Positions 17,440 to 27,131 of a stretch of 64,000 bases of DNA are shown one piece after another; position 1 is the stretch's first letter, and each line of letters opens with the position of its first letter. Where the stretch lies: positions 4,278,001 through 4,342,000 of the forward strand of contig NZ_JAUSWV010000002.1 in the NCBI RefSeq assembly GCF_030815485.1, given 5' to 3'. The position numbers were made by a program, and so were the translations under genes. Source of the DNA: Streptomyces rishiriensis. GTDB taxonomy: Bacteria > Actinomycetota > Actinomycetes > Streptomycetales > Streptomycetaceae. Under the pieces are notes generated by a model. The model saw only the letters and a program-made list of their open reading frames with translations, had not been told where the DNA came from and did no database searches.

Positions 17440-17937
17440 GTGTCGACTCCGCCGCCCCAGGGCCAGAACCCGTTCGCGCAGCAGGGCCAGCAGCCCTACG
17501 GCCAGCCCCAGGGCCAGGCGCCGTACCCGCCGCAGCCCGGCTACCCGCAGCCGGGCGCCGCTCCCTACGGTGCGGTCCCGCCGGAGCAGCCCCGCCGCAA
17601 GGTCGGCTTCAAGCTGATCAAGAACGTCGTCATCGTTCTCGCGGTCATCGGCGTGGGCATCGGCGTCTACATATCCAACAAGGATGACGCCAACACGGCG
17701 GCGGTCGGCGACTGCATGCACCGCGGCAGCAGCAGCGACGACAATCCCGACCTCGAGGTCGTCAAGTGCGACTCCTCGCAGGCTCAGTACATCGTGCTGG
17801 CGAAGATCAAGGGTACGTACACGCAGGTCACGGCCGACAGCAAGTGCGCAGAGCAGGCCAAGGACTACCAGTACCAGTACACCGAGACCGGTGGCAGCAG
17901 TAACTTCCTGCTCTGCCTGAAGGACTACAAGAAGTAG
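17440..17937 (+). CDS. Proline/glutamine-rich membrane-anchored protein (LppU/SCO3897-like)
   Basis: 165 residues from a GTG after TAGGGGGACCCC. Residues 1-50 are a Pro/Gln/Gly-rich cytoplasmic tail with PYGQPQGQ-type repeats. One membrane helix follows (IKNVVIVLAVIGVGIGVYI, about 55-75). The extracellular C-terminal domain has conserved cysteines in VGDCMH, EVVKCD, SKCAEQ and LLCLKDY, pairable as two disulfides. This is the architecture of actinobacterial LppU/DUF4190-like small secreted-domain proteins, whose function is unknown. Confidence 0.72.
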   Translation: MSTPPPQGQNPFAQQGQQPYGQPQGQAPYPPQPGYPQPGAAPYGAVPPEQPRRKVGFKLIKNVVIVLAVIGVGIGVYISNKDDANTAAVGDCMHRGSSSDDNPDLEVVKCDSSQAQYIVLAKIKGTYTQVTADSKCAEQAKDYQYQYTETGGSSNFLLCLKDYKK

Positions 17938-17951
17938 GGCAGTTGCAGTCA

Positions 17952-17981
17952 GGGGCGGTGTTTCACGTGAAACACCGCCCC
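17952..17981. terminator. 30-base palindrome centred on parS, probable terminator
   Basis: Perfect 30-base palindrome GGGGCGGT-(GTTTCACGTGAAAC)-ACCGCCCC between convergent genes. It can act as an RNA hairpin on either strand as well as hold parS. Confidence 0.65.
17960..17973. other. parS: parS centromere site
   Basis: Perfect GTTTCACGTGAAAC in the centre of the 30-base palindrome. Confidence 0.95.
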
Positions 17982-18005
17982 TTCGCATGTGCGCCTGTCG
18001 TGTCG

Positions 18006-18039
18006 CGGGGGTCATGTTTCACGTGAAACATGACCCCCG
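18006..18039. terminator. 34-base palindrome centred on parS, probable terminator
   Basis: Perfect 34-base palindrome with arms CGGGGGTCAT around parS, 11 bases downstream of the cca stop on the minus strand. Confidence 0.65.
18016..18029. other. parS: parS centromere site
   Basis: Perfect GTTTCACGTGAAAC, 56 bases from the previous copy. Confidence 0.95.
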
Positions 18040-18049
18040 TTTCACAGAG

Positions 18050-19516
18050 TCAGTCCTGTGCGGACCACCACTCCTTGAGCGCCGCCACCGCCGCGTCGTA
18101 CTCCATCGGTCCATGCTCCAGGCGCAGTTCCAACAGGTGCTTGTACGCCTTCCCGATGGCAGGCCCGGGGCCGACCCCCAGGATCTCCATGATCTGGTTG
18201 CCGTCCAGGTCGGGGCGGATCGCGTCCAGCTCTTCCCGCTCCTTCAGCTGGACGATGCGCTCCTCCAGCCCGTCATACGCACGCGAGAGCGCAGCCGCCC
18301 TGCGCTTGTTCCGCGTCGTGCAGTCCGAGCGGGTCAGCTTGTGCAGGCGGTCGAGGAGCGGTCCGGCGTCCCGCACATAGCGACGCACCGCGGAGTCCGT
18401 CCACTCGCCGGTGCCGTACCCGTGGAAGCGCAGGTGGAGTTCGACCAGCCGGGAGACGTCCTTCACCAACTCGTTGGAGTACTTCAGCGCCGTCATGCGC
18501 TTCTTCGTCATCTTCATTCCGACCACCTCGTGGTGGTGGAACGAGACGCGGCCGTCGTTCTCGAAGCGCCGGGTGCGCGGCTTGCCGATGTCGTGCAGCA
18601 GCGCGGCCAGCCGCAGCGTGAGGTCGGGGCCGTTCTCCTCCAGGGCGATGGCCTGCTCGAGGACGATCAGGGTGTGCTCGTAGACGTCCTTGTGCCGGTG
18701 GTGCTCGTCGCTCTCCAGCCGCAGGGCGGGCAGCTCGGGCAGCACATGGTCGGCGATGCCGGTGTCGACCAGCAGCGCCAGCCCCTTGCGCGGGTGTGCG
18801 GACAGGATCAGCTTGTTCAGCTCGTCCCGTACCCGCTCGGCCGAGACGATCTCGATGCGGCCGGCCATCTCCTTCATCGCCGTGACCACCTCGGGGTCGA
18901 CCTCGAAGTCGAGCTGGGCGGCGAAGCGGGCGGCGCGCATCATCCGCAGGGGGTCGTCCGAGAAGGACTCCTCCGGCGTGCCCGGGGTGCGCAGCACGCG
19001 GGCCGCGAGGTCCTCGAGGCCACCGTGCGGGTCGATGAACTCCTTCTCGGGAAGCGCCACGGCCATGGCGTTCACGGTGAAGTCCCGACGGACGAGGTCC
19101 TGCTCGATGGAGTCGCCGTACGACACCTCGGGCTTGCGCGAGGTGCGGTCGTAGGCCTCGGACCGGTAGGTGGTGACCTCGATCTGGAAGCATCGATCAA
19201 CGTCTCCGACGCGGGCGTCCTTCTGGACCCCGACGGTGCCGAACGCGATCCCGACCTCCCACACGGCGTCCGCCCATGGCCGGACGATCTTCAGGACGTC
19301 CTCGGGTCGCGCGTCCGTGGTGAAGTCCAGATCGTTGCCGAGCCGGCCGAGCAGCGCGTCCCGGACCGAGCCGCCGACCAGGGCGAGAGAGAACCCGGCC
19401 TCCTGGAAGCGGCGGGCTAGGTCATCGGCGACAGGGGCGACCCGCAGCAGTTCACTGACCGCGCGATGCTGCACCTGGCTCAGGACGCTGAGATTGTCTT
19501 CGTTGGCGTTCGGCAC
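18050..19516 (-). CDS. cca: CCA tRNA nucleotidyltransferase
   Basis: 488 residues. The class II nucleotidyltransferase head carries LVGGSVRDALLGRLGNDLDFTTDA with the DxD metal ligands near residue 60. The neck domain contains RMMRAARFAAQLDF, and an HD domain follows in the C-terminal half (LRLAALLHDIGKPRTRRF, HHHEVVG). It adds or repairs the 3' CCA of tRNAs; the HD domain suggests extra phosphohydrolase activity, as in other bacterial CCA enzymes. Start GTG at 19516. It converges with the small membrane protein gene at two parS palindromes. Confidence 0.94.
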   Translation of the reverse strand: MPNANEDNLSVLSQVQHRAVSELLRVAPVADDLARRFQEAGFSLALVGGSVRDALLGRLGNDLDFTTDARPEDVLKIVRPWADAVWEVGIAFGTVGVQKDARVGDVDRCFQIEVTTYRSEAYDRTSRKPEVSYGDSIEQDLVRRDFTVNAMAVALPEKEFIDPHGGLEDLAARVLRTPGTPEESFSDDPLRMMRAARFAAQLDFEVDPEVVTAMKEMAGRIEIVSAERVRDELNKLILSAHPRKGLALLVDTGIADHVLPELPALRLESDEHHRHKDVYEHTLIVLEQAIALEENGPDLTLRLAALLHDIGKPRTRRFENDGRVSFHHHEVVGMKMTKKRMTALKYSNELVKDVSRLVELHLRFHGYGTGEWTDSAVRRYVRDAGPLLDRLHKLTRSDCTTRNKRRAAALSRAYDGLEERIVQLKEREELDAIRPDLDGNQIMEILGVGPGPAIGKAYKHLLELRLEHGPMEYDAAVAALKEWWSAQD

Positions 19517-19773
19517 AACAGAAGAGGGTACGTGGCCCGGCCGATCGGGGGCGCCCCGATTTAGAGTGCGCGGACATCATCTCTGTTAGCCGGGCAGGAC
19601 GGCCCTTAACGCATAGACCTCCTGTTCTCCTCATACCCGCCGATAGCGGACGATCCGACCGGCTTCCACGATCTTGTGGAGCAGTCCGCGGCACTTCCCC
19701 TCAGCGCGCATCGTTACGATGCGTGGACGCACATTCCGACGACCACTGACGACGACGAGGGACGGGCGAACGC

Positions 19774-22206
19774 GTGGCCGAGGCGGCAGACTTTCCGGGG
19801 ATGACTCCCTCACCTGCCCGCCGGTGGCTGCGGCGCACCGGCACACTGCTCGCCGGGGCGCCCCTGCTGGCCGGTCTGCTCCAGCTGCCCGCCGCCCCCG
19901 CGCAGGCCGCCGGCCAGGCGTCCGCAAAGGAGGCCTCCGACGCCGGCACCGTGGCTGTCACCGTCGACTCCCTCAGCCCCGCCGCTCCCACCGACGGGGA
20001 CACCCTGACGGTCTCCGGCACGGTCACGAACAACGGCAAGCAGGCGGTCACCGACGCCCACGTGGGTCTGGGAGTGGGATCCGCGCTCACCACCCGCTCG
20101 GCGATCGACAGTGCCGCCAAGCGCGCGGACGCCCTCTCCGGCGACGACGGCTCCGAGGTGGGCGGCAAATACGTCGCCGAGTTCGCCAAGCTCACACCGG
20201 GCGTCTCCGAGCACTTCAGCATCTCCGTCCCGGTCGGCAAGCTCGACCTGGACGACGACGGCGTCTACCCGCTCGGTGTCTCCCTCTCGGGTGAGACGGC
20301 CGCGCAGCCGTGGGAGCGGGTGCTGGGCGTCCAGCGGACCTTTCTGCCGTGGCAGCCCGACGAGGCGGACGCCCCCACCAGGACGACGGTGCTGTGGCCG
20401 CTGGTCTCCAGCGTCCACATGTCGGCGGAGACCGGTTCGAACGCCCAGCAGACGCCGGTCTTCCTCAACGACGACCTGGCCAAGGAGCTCTCTCCCGGCG
20501 GCCGCCTGGAGCAGCTTCTGAGCCTGGGCAAGGAGCTGGACGTCACCTGGGTGATCGACCCGGACCTGCTGGCGTCCGTCGACGCCATGACCGGCACCTA
20601 CCGCGTCCGGGGCGACGGGGACACCACCACGGCCGGCACCCACCAGGCGGTCGCCAAGCAGTGGCTCCACGAGCTCCAGAACGCGGTGCTCGGCAAGGAG
20701 GTCGTGGCGCTGCCGTTCGCCGATCCCGACCTGGCCTCGCTCGCCCACAACGGCACCGGTGTCGCCGGCTCGCTGAGCCAGCTCAAGGCGGCCACCGACG
20801 TCGCCGCCACCACCGTGGAGACCGTGCTCCATGTGACCCCGAACACGGACTTCGCCTGGCCGGTGGACGGCGCCGTCGACCCGTCGATCGTCAAGGTCGC
20901 CACCTCGGCGGGCGCCGACAAGGTCATCGCGCGCGGCGACAGCCTGACGGAGAACGGCGATCTCACCTACACCCCGTCCGCGGCCCGGCCCATCGGCGGC
21001 GGCACCACGGCGGTGGTCGCGGACGCCCGGCTGTCGACGGCGTTCCAGGGCGATCTGACGAATGCGTCCACCTCCACGCTCGCGGTGCAGGAGTTCCTCG
21101 CCCAGAGCCTGGCCCTGAACCTTCAGACCGGCAAGCAGCGCAGTGTCGTCGTCGCCCCGCAGCGCATGCCGACCACGACCCAGGCCCGGGCGCTGGCGGA
21201 GGCCGTCACCACGCTCCAGGGCGGCACCTGGTCGCAGTCGCAGCAGCTCGCGGCGGCCGCCAAGGCCAAACCCGACCCGGACGCCACGACGAAGGTGCCG
21301 TCGAGGTCGGCGTACCCGTCCTCGCTGCGCAAGCAGGAGCTGCCCCGTTCGGCCTTCGAGCAGATCGCGTACACGCAGGACAAGCTCGACAACTTCAAGG
21401 TGATCCTCGCCAACGAGGCGCGGGTGGTGACCCCCTTCGGGCGGGCCATAAACCGGGAGATGTCCACGTCCTGGCGGGGCCGGAACACCGCCGCGAGTTC
21501 GTTCCGCCAGGGCGTGCAGGCCTATCTCGACACCCTCACCGGCCAGGTCAAGCTGATCGACAAGTCGGAGACCAAGCTCTCCGGCCGAAGCGCCACGATC
21601 CCGGTGACCGTGCAGAACAACCTGGTGCAGGGCGTCGACCATCTGGTCCTCCGGCTCACCTCCAAGAACCCGACCCGCCTCGAGATCTCCGACGAGGCCT
21701 ACGCCGAGCAGCGCGTGACGGTCTCCGGCGGGCACACCACGACGGTGAAGTTCACCACGTCCGCCAAGGTCAACGGCCAGACGACGGTGGTCGCCCAGCT
21801 GTACACCGAGGACGGCCAGAAGTACGGCGAAGAGGTCGCCTTCGACGTGCGGGTCACCGAGATCACCGCCACGGTGATGCTGGTCATCGGCGGCGGCGTC
21901 CTGCTGCTCGTGCTGGCCGGCTTCCGCATGTACACCCAGCGCAAGCGTGCCGCGGCCCGGGAAGCCGAAGAGTCCGACGCGACCGACGAGGACGGCGAGG
22001 ACGGCGAGGACGGTCCGGACGAGGCGGGTGAGGCGGGCCAGCCCGCCGACGGCCCGGAGAACGCCGGGAACCACACGAACCGTCCCGAGAAGAAGTCCGG
22101 CGGCCGAGCGGGAACAGCCGACCCGGAGCAGCCGAGTGACGAGACACCGGACACCGCAGTGGAAAGCACAGACCCGTCCGGCACGGGTGAGAGAGTGGAC
22201 CGTTGA
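19774..22206 (+). CDS. DUF6049 family secreted membrane-anchored protein
   Basis: 810 residues. An N-terminal signal sequence (RRTGTLLAGAPLLAGLLQLPAAPAQAA) is followed by a CARDB-like beta domain (VAVTVDSLSPAAPTDGDTLTVSGTV), a long central region with a deacetylase-like look (VTWVIDPDLLASVDAMTG), one C-terminal membrane helix (VMLVIGGGVLLLVLAGF) and an acidic cytoplasmic tail rich in Glu/Asp/Gly. The family always sits next to murJ in actinobacteria, which suggests an envelope role, but no function is established. GTG 19774 gives the longest reading; ATG 19801 would shorten it by nine residues. The cca-facing gap of 257 bases must contain both divergent promoters. Confidence 0.8.
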   Translation: MAEAADFPGMTPSPARRWLRRTGTLLAGAPLLAGLLQLPAAPAQAAGQASAKEASDAGTVAVTVDSLSPAAPTDGDTLTVSGTVTNNGKQAVTDAHVGLGVGSALTTRSAIDSAAKRADALSGDDGSEVGGKYVAEFAKLTPGVSEHFSISVPVGKLDLDDDGVYPLGVSLSGETAAQPWERVLGVQRTFLPWQPDEADAPTRTTVLWPLVSSVHMSAETGSNAQQTPVFLNDDLAKELSPGGRLEQLLSLGKELDVTWVIDPDLLASVDAMTGTYRVRGDGDTTTAGTHQAVAKQWLHELQNAVLGKEVVALPFADPDLASLAHNGTGVAGSLSQLKAATDVAATTVETVLHVTPNTDFAWPVDGAVDPSIVKVATSAGADKVIARGDSLTENGDLTYTPSAARPIGGGTTAVVADARLSTAFQGDLTNASTSTLAVQEFLAQSLALNLQTGKQRSVVVAPQRMPTTTQARALAEAVTTLQGGTWSQSQQLAAAAKAKPDPDATTKVPSRSAYPSSLRKQELPRSAFEQIAYTQDKLDNFKVILANEARVVTPFGRAINREMSTSWRGRNTAASSFRQGVQAYLDTLTGQVKLIDKSETKLSGRSATIPVTVQNNLVQGVDHLVLRLTSKNPTRLEISDEAYAEQRVTVSGGHTTTVKFTTSAKVNGQTTVVAQLYTEDGQKYGEEVAFDVRVTEITATVMLVIGGGVLLLVLAGFRMYTQRKRAAAREAEESDATDEDGEDGEDGPDEAGEAGQPADGPENAGNHTNRPEKKSGGRAGTADPEQPSDETPDTAVESTDPSGTGERVDR

Positions 22207-22250
22207 GGATGTCGTGGCCGGTCGGCCCGGGACGATGAGGTGGGGTAACC

Positions 22251-24524
22251 ATGAACGCGCCGTACGACGGTGACCGCGGCCAGGCCGCGGGCGGCTCGGG
22301 CCACCCCGAGGGCCCGCCGCCCGAGCATGGCCAGGTGCCGCCGCAGCACCCCGCGGACATGTACCTCCAGGACGCCTACGACCAGGACCCCTACCGGTCC
22401 CAGGACCTCACCGCGCAGGACCCGGTCGCCGAGGCGCTCTATGACCGTGCCGCGCACCCCCCGCCGCCGCCGGGCATGCAGCAGCCGCAGCAGCCGCTCT
22501 ACGGACGGCCCCCGCAGTCTCCGTACGCCCCCGACCCGCGGGTATGGGCCCAGACCCCGGCGCCCGAGCCGGAGGGCCCCACCCAGTACCTGCCCTACGG
22601 CGACGACCCCCGTACGACGCAGTTCGTGGGCGTGGACGACCTGGTGACGCACTCCGGCGAGGAGCAGCACCAGCCCGACGCCTTCGCCCACCTCTTCCGG
22701 GACCAGCAACAGGCCGGCGCCCGCTCCGCGGACTCGCCGTCGGTGCCCGGCCCGACGCCCGCTCCCGGGGGACAGGGAGCGGTTCCGGCGTACCAGGCCC
22801 CGATGGATGCCTCGTCCGCGTCCGACCAGACCATGAACCTCACCGCCACGCCGGCCGCGCCCCCCGCCGCGGCCGCCCCTGCCGCGAAGAAGGGCGGACG
22901 CGCCGGCGGCCTGCTGAAGTCCAGCGCCGTCATGGCGGCGGGCACGATGGTGTCCCGCCTCACCGGCTTCGTCCGCTCCGCGCTGATCGTCTCGGCGCTG
23001 GGTGTCGGTCTGCTCGGCGACACCTTCCAGGTCGCCTACCAGCTGCCCACGATGATCTACATCCTGACCGTCGGCGGCGGCCTCAACTCGGTCTTCGTTC
23101 CGCAACTCGTGCGCGCCATGAAGGAGGACGAGGACGGCGGCGAGGCGTACGCCAACCGCCTGCTCACGCTGGTCATGGTGGCGCTCGGCCTGCTCACGGT
23201 CGCAGCGGTCTTCGCGGCGCCCGTCCTGATCCGCCTCCTGTCCGACTCGGTCGCCAGCAACCCGGCGGCCAACGAGGTCGGCGTCACCTTCGTCCGCTAC
23301 TTCCTGCCCTCGATCTTCTTCATGGGCGTCCACGTGGTGATGGGACAGATCCTCAACGCGCGCGGCAAGTTCGGCGCGATGATGTGGACGCCGGTCCTGA
23401 ACAACATCGTCATCATCGTGACGCTGGGCATGTTCATCTGGGTCTACGGCACCTCCGCCGACTCCGGCATGAAGGTCACGACCATCCCGCCGGAGGGTGA
23501 GCGGCTCCTCGGCATCGGAATCCTGCTCGGCCTGGTCGTGCAGGCGCTCGCCATGATCCCGTACCTGCGGGAGACCGGGTTCCGACTGCGACTGCGCTTC
23601 GACTGGAAGGGCCACGGCCTCGGCAAGGCGGCGACCCTCGCCAAGTGGACCGTGCTGTTCGTGCTGGCCAACCAGGCGGGCGCGCTCGTCGTCACCCAGC
23701 TGTCCACGTCCGCGGGCAAGGACTCGCCGGTCGACGGCACCGGCTTCTCGGCGTACGCCAACGCCCAGCTGATCTGGGGACTGCCCCAGGCCATCATCAC
23801 CGTCTCCCTGATGGCCGCGCTGCTGCCCCGCATCTCCCGCTCGGCGGCCGAGGGCGACGCCGGCGCGGTCCGCGACGACATCTCGCAGGGTCTGCGCACC
23901 ACGGCCGTCGCGATTGTCCCGATCGCCTTCGGCTTCCTCGCACTCGGCATCCCGATGTGCACGCTGATCTTCGGTTCCTCCGGCACCAGCGAAGCCACGA
24001 ACATGGGCTTCATGCTGATGGCCTTCGGCCTCGGTCTGATCCCCTACTCCGTGCAGTACGTCGTCCTGCGCGCCTTCTACGCCTACGAGGACACCCGGAC
24101 TCCCTTCTACAACACGGTCATCGTGGCCGCGGTCAACGCGAGCGCGTCGGCGCTCTGTTACTTCGTTCTGCCCGCCCGCTGGGCCGTAGTCGGCATGGCG
24201 GCCTCCTACGGCCTGGCGTACGCGATCGGCGTCGGCGTCGCCTGGAACAGGCTGCGCAAGCGGCTCGGCGGTGACCTCGACGGCTCCCATGTCCTGCGGA
24301 CCTACGCCCGCCTGTGCATCGCCTCCGTTCCGGCCGCCCTGATCAGTGGCGTGGCCTGCTACGGCATCGGTCACAGCCTGGGCCAGGGGGTCCTGGGTTC
24401 CTTCGCCGCGCTGCTGGCCGGCGGGATCCTGTTGCTCGGCATCTTCTTCGTCGCCGCCCGCCGCATGCGCATCGAGGAGCTCAATTCACTCGTCGGCATG
24501 GTCCGCGGACGCCTGGGGCGCTGA
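22251..24524 (+). CDS. murJ: Lipid II flippase MurJ (MviN)
   Basis: 757 residues. The first 215 are a cytoplasmic Pro/Gln/Tyr-rich disordered extension. About 14 membrane helices follow, beginning SSAVMAAGTMVSRLTGFVRSALI, the MurJ signature with the substrate-cavity arginine. It moves lipid-linked peptidoglycan precursor across the membrane. In mycobacteria the homologue carries a fused C-terminal pseudokinase; here that part is a separate gene immediately downstream. It lies 44 bases after the DUF6049 gene and is probably in the same operon. Confidence 0.93.
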   Translation: MNAPYDGDRGQAAGGSGHPEGPPPEHGQVPPQHPADMYLQDAYDQDPYRSQDLTAQDPVAEALYDRAAHPPPPPGMQQPQQPLYGRPPQSPYAPDPRVWAQTPAPEPEGPTQYLPYGDDPRTTQFVGVDDLVTHSGEEQHQPDAFAHLFRDQQQAGARSADSPSVPGPTPAPGGQGAVPAYQAPMDASSASDQTMNLTATPAAPPAAAAPAAKKGGRAGGLLKSSAVMAAGTMVSRLTGFVRSALIVSALGVGLLGDTFQVAYQLPTMIYILTVGGGLNSVFVPQLVRAMKEDEDGGEAYANRLLTLVMVALGLLTVAAVFAAPVLIRLLSDSVASNPAANEVGVTFVRYFLPSIFFMGVHVVMGQILNARGKFGAMMWTPVLNNIVIIVTLGMFIWVYGTSADSGMKVTTIPPEGERLLGIGILLGLVVQALAMIPYLRETGFRLRLRFDWKGHGLGKAATLAKWTVLFVLANQAGALVVTQLSTSAGKDSPVDGTGFSAYANAQLIWGLPQAIITVSLMAALLPRISRSAAEGDAGAVRDDISQGLRTTAVAIVPIAFGFLALGIPMCTLIFGSSGTSEATNMGFMLMAFGLGLIPYSVQYVVLRAFYAYEDTRTPFYNTVIVAAVNASASALCYFVLPARWAVVGMAASYGLAYAIGVGVAWNRLRKRLGGDLDGSHVLRTYARLCIASVPAALISGVACYGIGHSLGQGVLGSFAALLAGGILLLGIFFVAARRMRIEELNSLVGMVRGRLGR

Positions 24525-24662
24525 GACACGGGGTAGGCGCACAACCATCGTCCACCGCCGTGTGTCGTGCATAGCGTCGGACTGTGGGCACAATTGGGTT
24601 CGGCGTCGGACGGCGCGCACGAAGCCGGACGGCGCGCACTGAATGGGGAGGCAGGAACGACG

Positions 24663-26378
24663 GTGGCAGAACGGAGCACAGCTGCCGTCGACGTGGCAGA
24701 CAACAGCGGTGACAAGCCGCTGACCGCACAAGCGGACCAGTCCACGGCCGACGGGGTGGTCACGAACCGGGAGCAGGACACGGACAGCGACGAGGCACAG
24801 GGGAGCGGCGGGGCGGAGCGTCCCGGGAAGGCCTCACCGCCGGAACTGCACAGCGGTCACAAGCTCGCCAGACGCTATCGCCTCGAAGAGTGCGTCACCC
24901 GTCTGGACGGTTTCAGCAGTTGGCGTGCGGTCGACGAGAAACTCCGTCGTGCCGTCGGCGTCCACATCCTGCCCGCGGACCACACCCGGGCCCGTTCGGT
25001 GCTGGCAGCGGCCCGCTCCTCGGCCCTGCTCGGAGATCCCCGCTTCGTCCAAGTACTGGACGCCGTCGAGGAGAACGACCTCGTCTACGTGGTCCATGAG
25101 TGGTTGCCCGACGCCACCGAGCTGACCGCGTTGCTCGCGGCCGGCCCGCTGGAGCCGCACGACGCCTACCAGATGGTGAGTCAGATCGCCTCCGCCATGG
25201 CCGCCGCCCACCGCGAAGGCCTGGCGCATCTGCGTCTGAACCCCAACGCCGTTCTGCGTACCTCCTCGGGTCAGTGGCGCATCCGCGGCCTCGCGGTGAA
25301 TGCCGCCCTGCGCGGTGTCACCACCGACAAGCCTCAGCGCACCGACACCGAGGCGATCGGCGCCTTGCTCTACGCGGCGCTGACCCAACGCTGGCCGTAC
25401 GAGAACGACGCCTACGGCCTCTCGGGGCTGCCCAAGGACATCGGGCTGATCGCCCCCGACCAGGTGCGCGCAGGCGTTCACCGGGGCCTGTCGGAGCTGT
25501 CGATGCGCGCCCTCGTCAACGACGGTGCGACCGCCTCCCGGCACGAGGCTGCCTGCGCGACGCCGGAGGAGCTGGTGAAGGCCATCGGTGAGATGCCCCG
25601 CATCCGCCCGCCGGAGCCCGCCTTCACCGCCCCGCCCGAATACCAGCGCACGACGTACCAGCAGGGCACCTACGGCCGTCCCGCGCCGCACCCGGGTGTC
25701 ACCCAGCAGGTGCCGACGGCCCCGCCCCCGCTGCAGAGTCGCACCGGCAAGGCGCTGAAGTGGGCGGTCTCCGCCCTCCTCATCGCCGCCCTCGGTCTGG
25801 GCAGCTGGCAACTGGCGGACGCTCTGATGGACCAGAGCCAGTCCGACGACACGAACCAGACGCAGACGACCGAGGACGGCGACAAGAACAGCGCGGCGCC
25901 CAAGCCGGTCACGACGCTCAAGATCCACGATGCCGCCGAGTACTACCCGGACGGCAAGCCCCAGCACCCCGAGGACGCGAAGCTCACCTACGACGACGAC
26001 AGCTCCACGTACTGGCGGTCGTACTCCTTCGACGGCGGGCCCGTGCTCGCGCCGTTCAAGAAGGGGGTGGGCATCGTCTACGACCTCGGCTCCGCGAAGA
26101 GCGTCTCGGTAGCCTCGATAGGGCTTCACTACAGCGGTTCCTACACCGCCGTGAGCCTCTACGCGGCCGATTCGCTCTCGTCGTCGGCGCCCCTCACGTC
26201 CATGACGAAGATCGCCGGCGCTCAGACGTCCGGGCAGGAGCTGAAGATCTCCGCCAAGACACCGGTGAAGACCCGGTACGTCCTCGTATGGATCACCGCC
26301 GCGCCGCGCTCCGGGCAGGATGAGTACAGTCGCGAGGGCTACAAGCAGGCCATCACCGACGTGAAGTTCACGGGCTGA
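24663..26378 (+). CDS. Membrane-anchored pseudokinase, MurJ-associated
   Basis: 571 residues. A kinase-like fold spans about residues 60-300 (ARRYRLEECV..., LVYVVHEWLPDATELTALL), but the catalytic HRD loop reads HLRLNPNAVL without its aspartate, and the DFG site reads IRGLAV, so it should not phosphorylate. A membrane helix (ALKWAVSALLIAALGLGSW) precedes an extracellular galactose-binding/F5-8-type domain (YYPDGKPQHPEDAKLTYDDDSSTYWRS). By homology with mycobacterial MviN-FhaA it probably acts as a phosphothreonine-regulated scaffold controlling MurJ. GTG 24663 follows GGAGG/AGGAAC. Confidence 0.85.
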   Translation: MAERSTAAVDVADNSGDKPLTAQADQSTADGVVTNREQDTDSDEAQGSGGAERPGKASPPELHSGHKLARRYRLEECVTRLDGFSSWRAVDEKLRRAVGVHILPADHTRARSVLAAARSSALLGDPRFVQVLDAVEENDLVYVVHEWLPDATELTALLAAGPLEPHDAYQMVSQIASAMAAAHREGLAHLRLNPNAVLRTSSGQWRIRGLAVNAALRGVTTDKPQRTDTEAIGALLYAALTQRWPYENDAYGLSGLPKDIGLIAPDQVRAGVHRGLSELSMRALVNDGATASRHEAACATPEELVKAIGEMPRIRPPEPAFTAPPEYQRTTYQQGTYGRPAPHPGVTQQVPTAPPPLQSRTGKALKWAVSALLIAALGLGSWQLADALMDQSQSDDTNQTQTTEDGDKNSAAPKPVTTLKIHDAAEYYPDGKPQHPEDAKLTYDDDSSTYWRSYSFDGGPVLAPFKKGVGIVYDLGSAKSVSVASIGLHYSGSYTAVSLYAADSLSSSAPLTSMTKIAGAQTSGQELKISAKTPVKTRYVLVWITAAPRSGQDEYSREGYKQAITDVKFTG

Positions 26379-26405
26379 CGTCTCACCGAAGGGGGAGGGG
26401 GTCCG

Positions 26406-27131
26406 ATGGCGGAAGGCGCCGGATACGACGGAGCGAGCGACCAGGACCTCCTCACCCGCCACGTAGAGGGCGACCACGAAGCCTTCGGCGAGCTGGTACG
26501 GCGTCACCGCGACCGACTCTGGGCGGTGGCCCTGCGCACGCTGGGGGACCGCGAGGAGGCCGCTGACGCCGTCCAGGACGCCCTCGTGTCCGCCTATCGG
26601 GCCGCCCACACCTTCCGCGGCCAGTCCGCCGTCACGACCTGGCTGCACCGCATCACGGTGAACGCCTGCCTGGACCGTGCCCGCAAAGCGGCTTCCCGTA
26701 AGACCTCCCCGGTCGACGACACCGAGCGGCTGGAGCAGCTGCTCGAGCCACACGAGCCCGCGTCCGCCCCGGCCGAACGCAACGACCTGCATCGCCAGCT
26801 CCTCGAAGCGCTCGGCACTCTCCCTCCCGACCAGCGAGCCGCCCTCGTCCTCGTGGACATGCAGGGCTACCCGGTCGCCGAGGCTGCCCGCGTGCTCGAC
26901 GTGCCGACCGGCACGGTGAAGAGCCGCTGCGCCCGAGGACGAGCAAGACTGCTGCCGCTCCTCACCCATCTGCGACCGGACTCCCTCGGCGGCGAGAGAG
27001 AAAAGGGCACAGGACGGAACCGGGTGCAGGGGACATCCGTCCCACCGGCAGCGGAACCTCGGGACGAGGAGCCGGGCAACGCCGGGACAGGCGATTCAGC
27101 TGCTGTGAAGGGCGGAGGTGGACGAGCGTGA
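26406..27131 (+). CDS. sigM: ECF RNA polymerase sigma factor SigM
   Basis: 241 residues. Region 2 is HEAFGELVRRHRDRLWAVALRTLGDREEAADAVQDALVSAYR; region 4 is LEALGTLPPDQRAALVLVDMQGYPVAEAARVLDVPTGTVKSR. A 60-residue disordered C-terminal tail is present. The place after murJ and the kinase, and the overlapping anti-sigma gene, identify it as SigM, which responds to envelope stress. The stop overlaps the following GTG by four bases, so the two are translationally coupled. Confidence 0.92.
   Translation: MAEGAGYDGASDQDLLTRHVEGDHEAFGELVRRHRDRLWAVALRTLGDREEAADAVQDALVSAYRAAHTFRGQSAVTTWLHRITVNACLDRARKAASRKTSPVDDTERLEQLLEPHEPASAPAERNDLHRQLLEALGTLPPDQRAALVLVDMQGYPVAEAARVLDVPTGTVKSRCARGRARLLPLLTHLRPDSLGGEREKGTGRNRVQGTSVPPAAEPRDEEPGNAGTGDSAAVKGGGGRA

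Noticed and set aside
19631..19927. 98-codon minus-strand open frame between cca and the DUF6049 gene
   Set aside because: No ribosome site, no conserved pattern; overlaps the DUF6049 signal peptide region.
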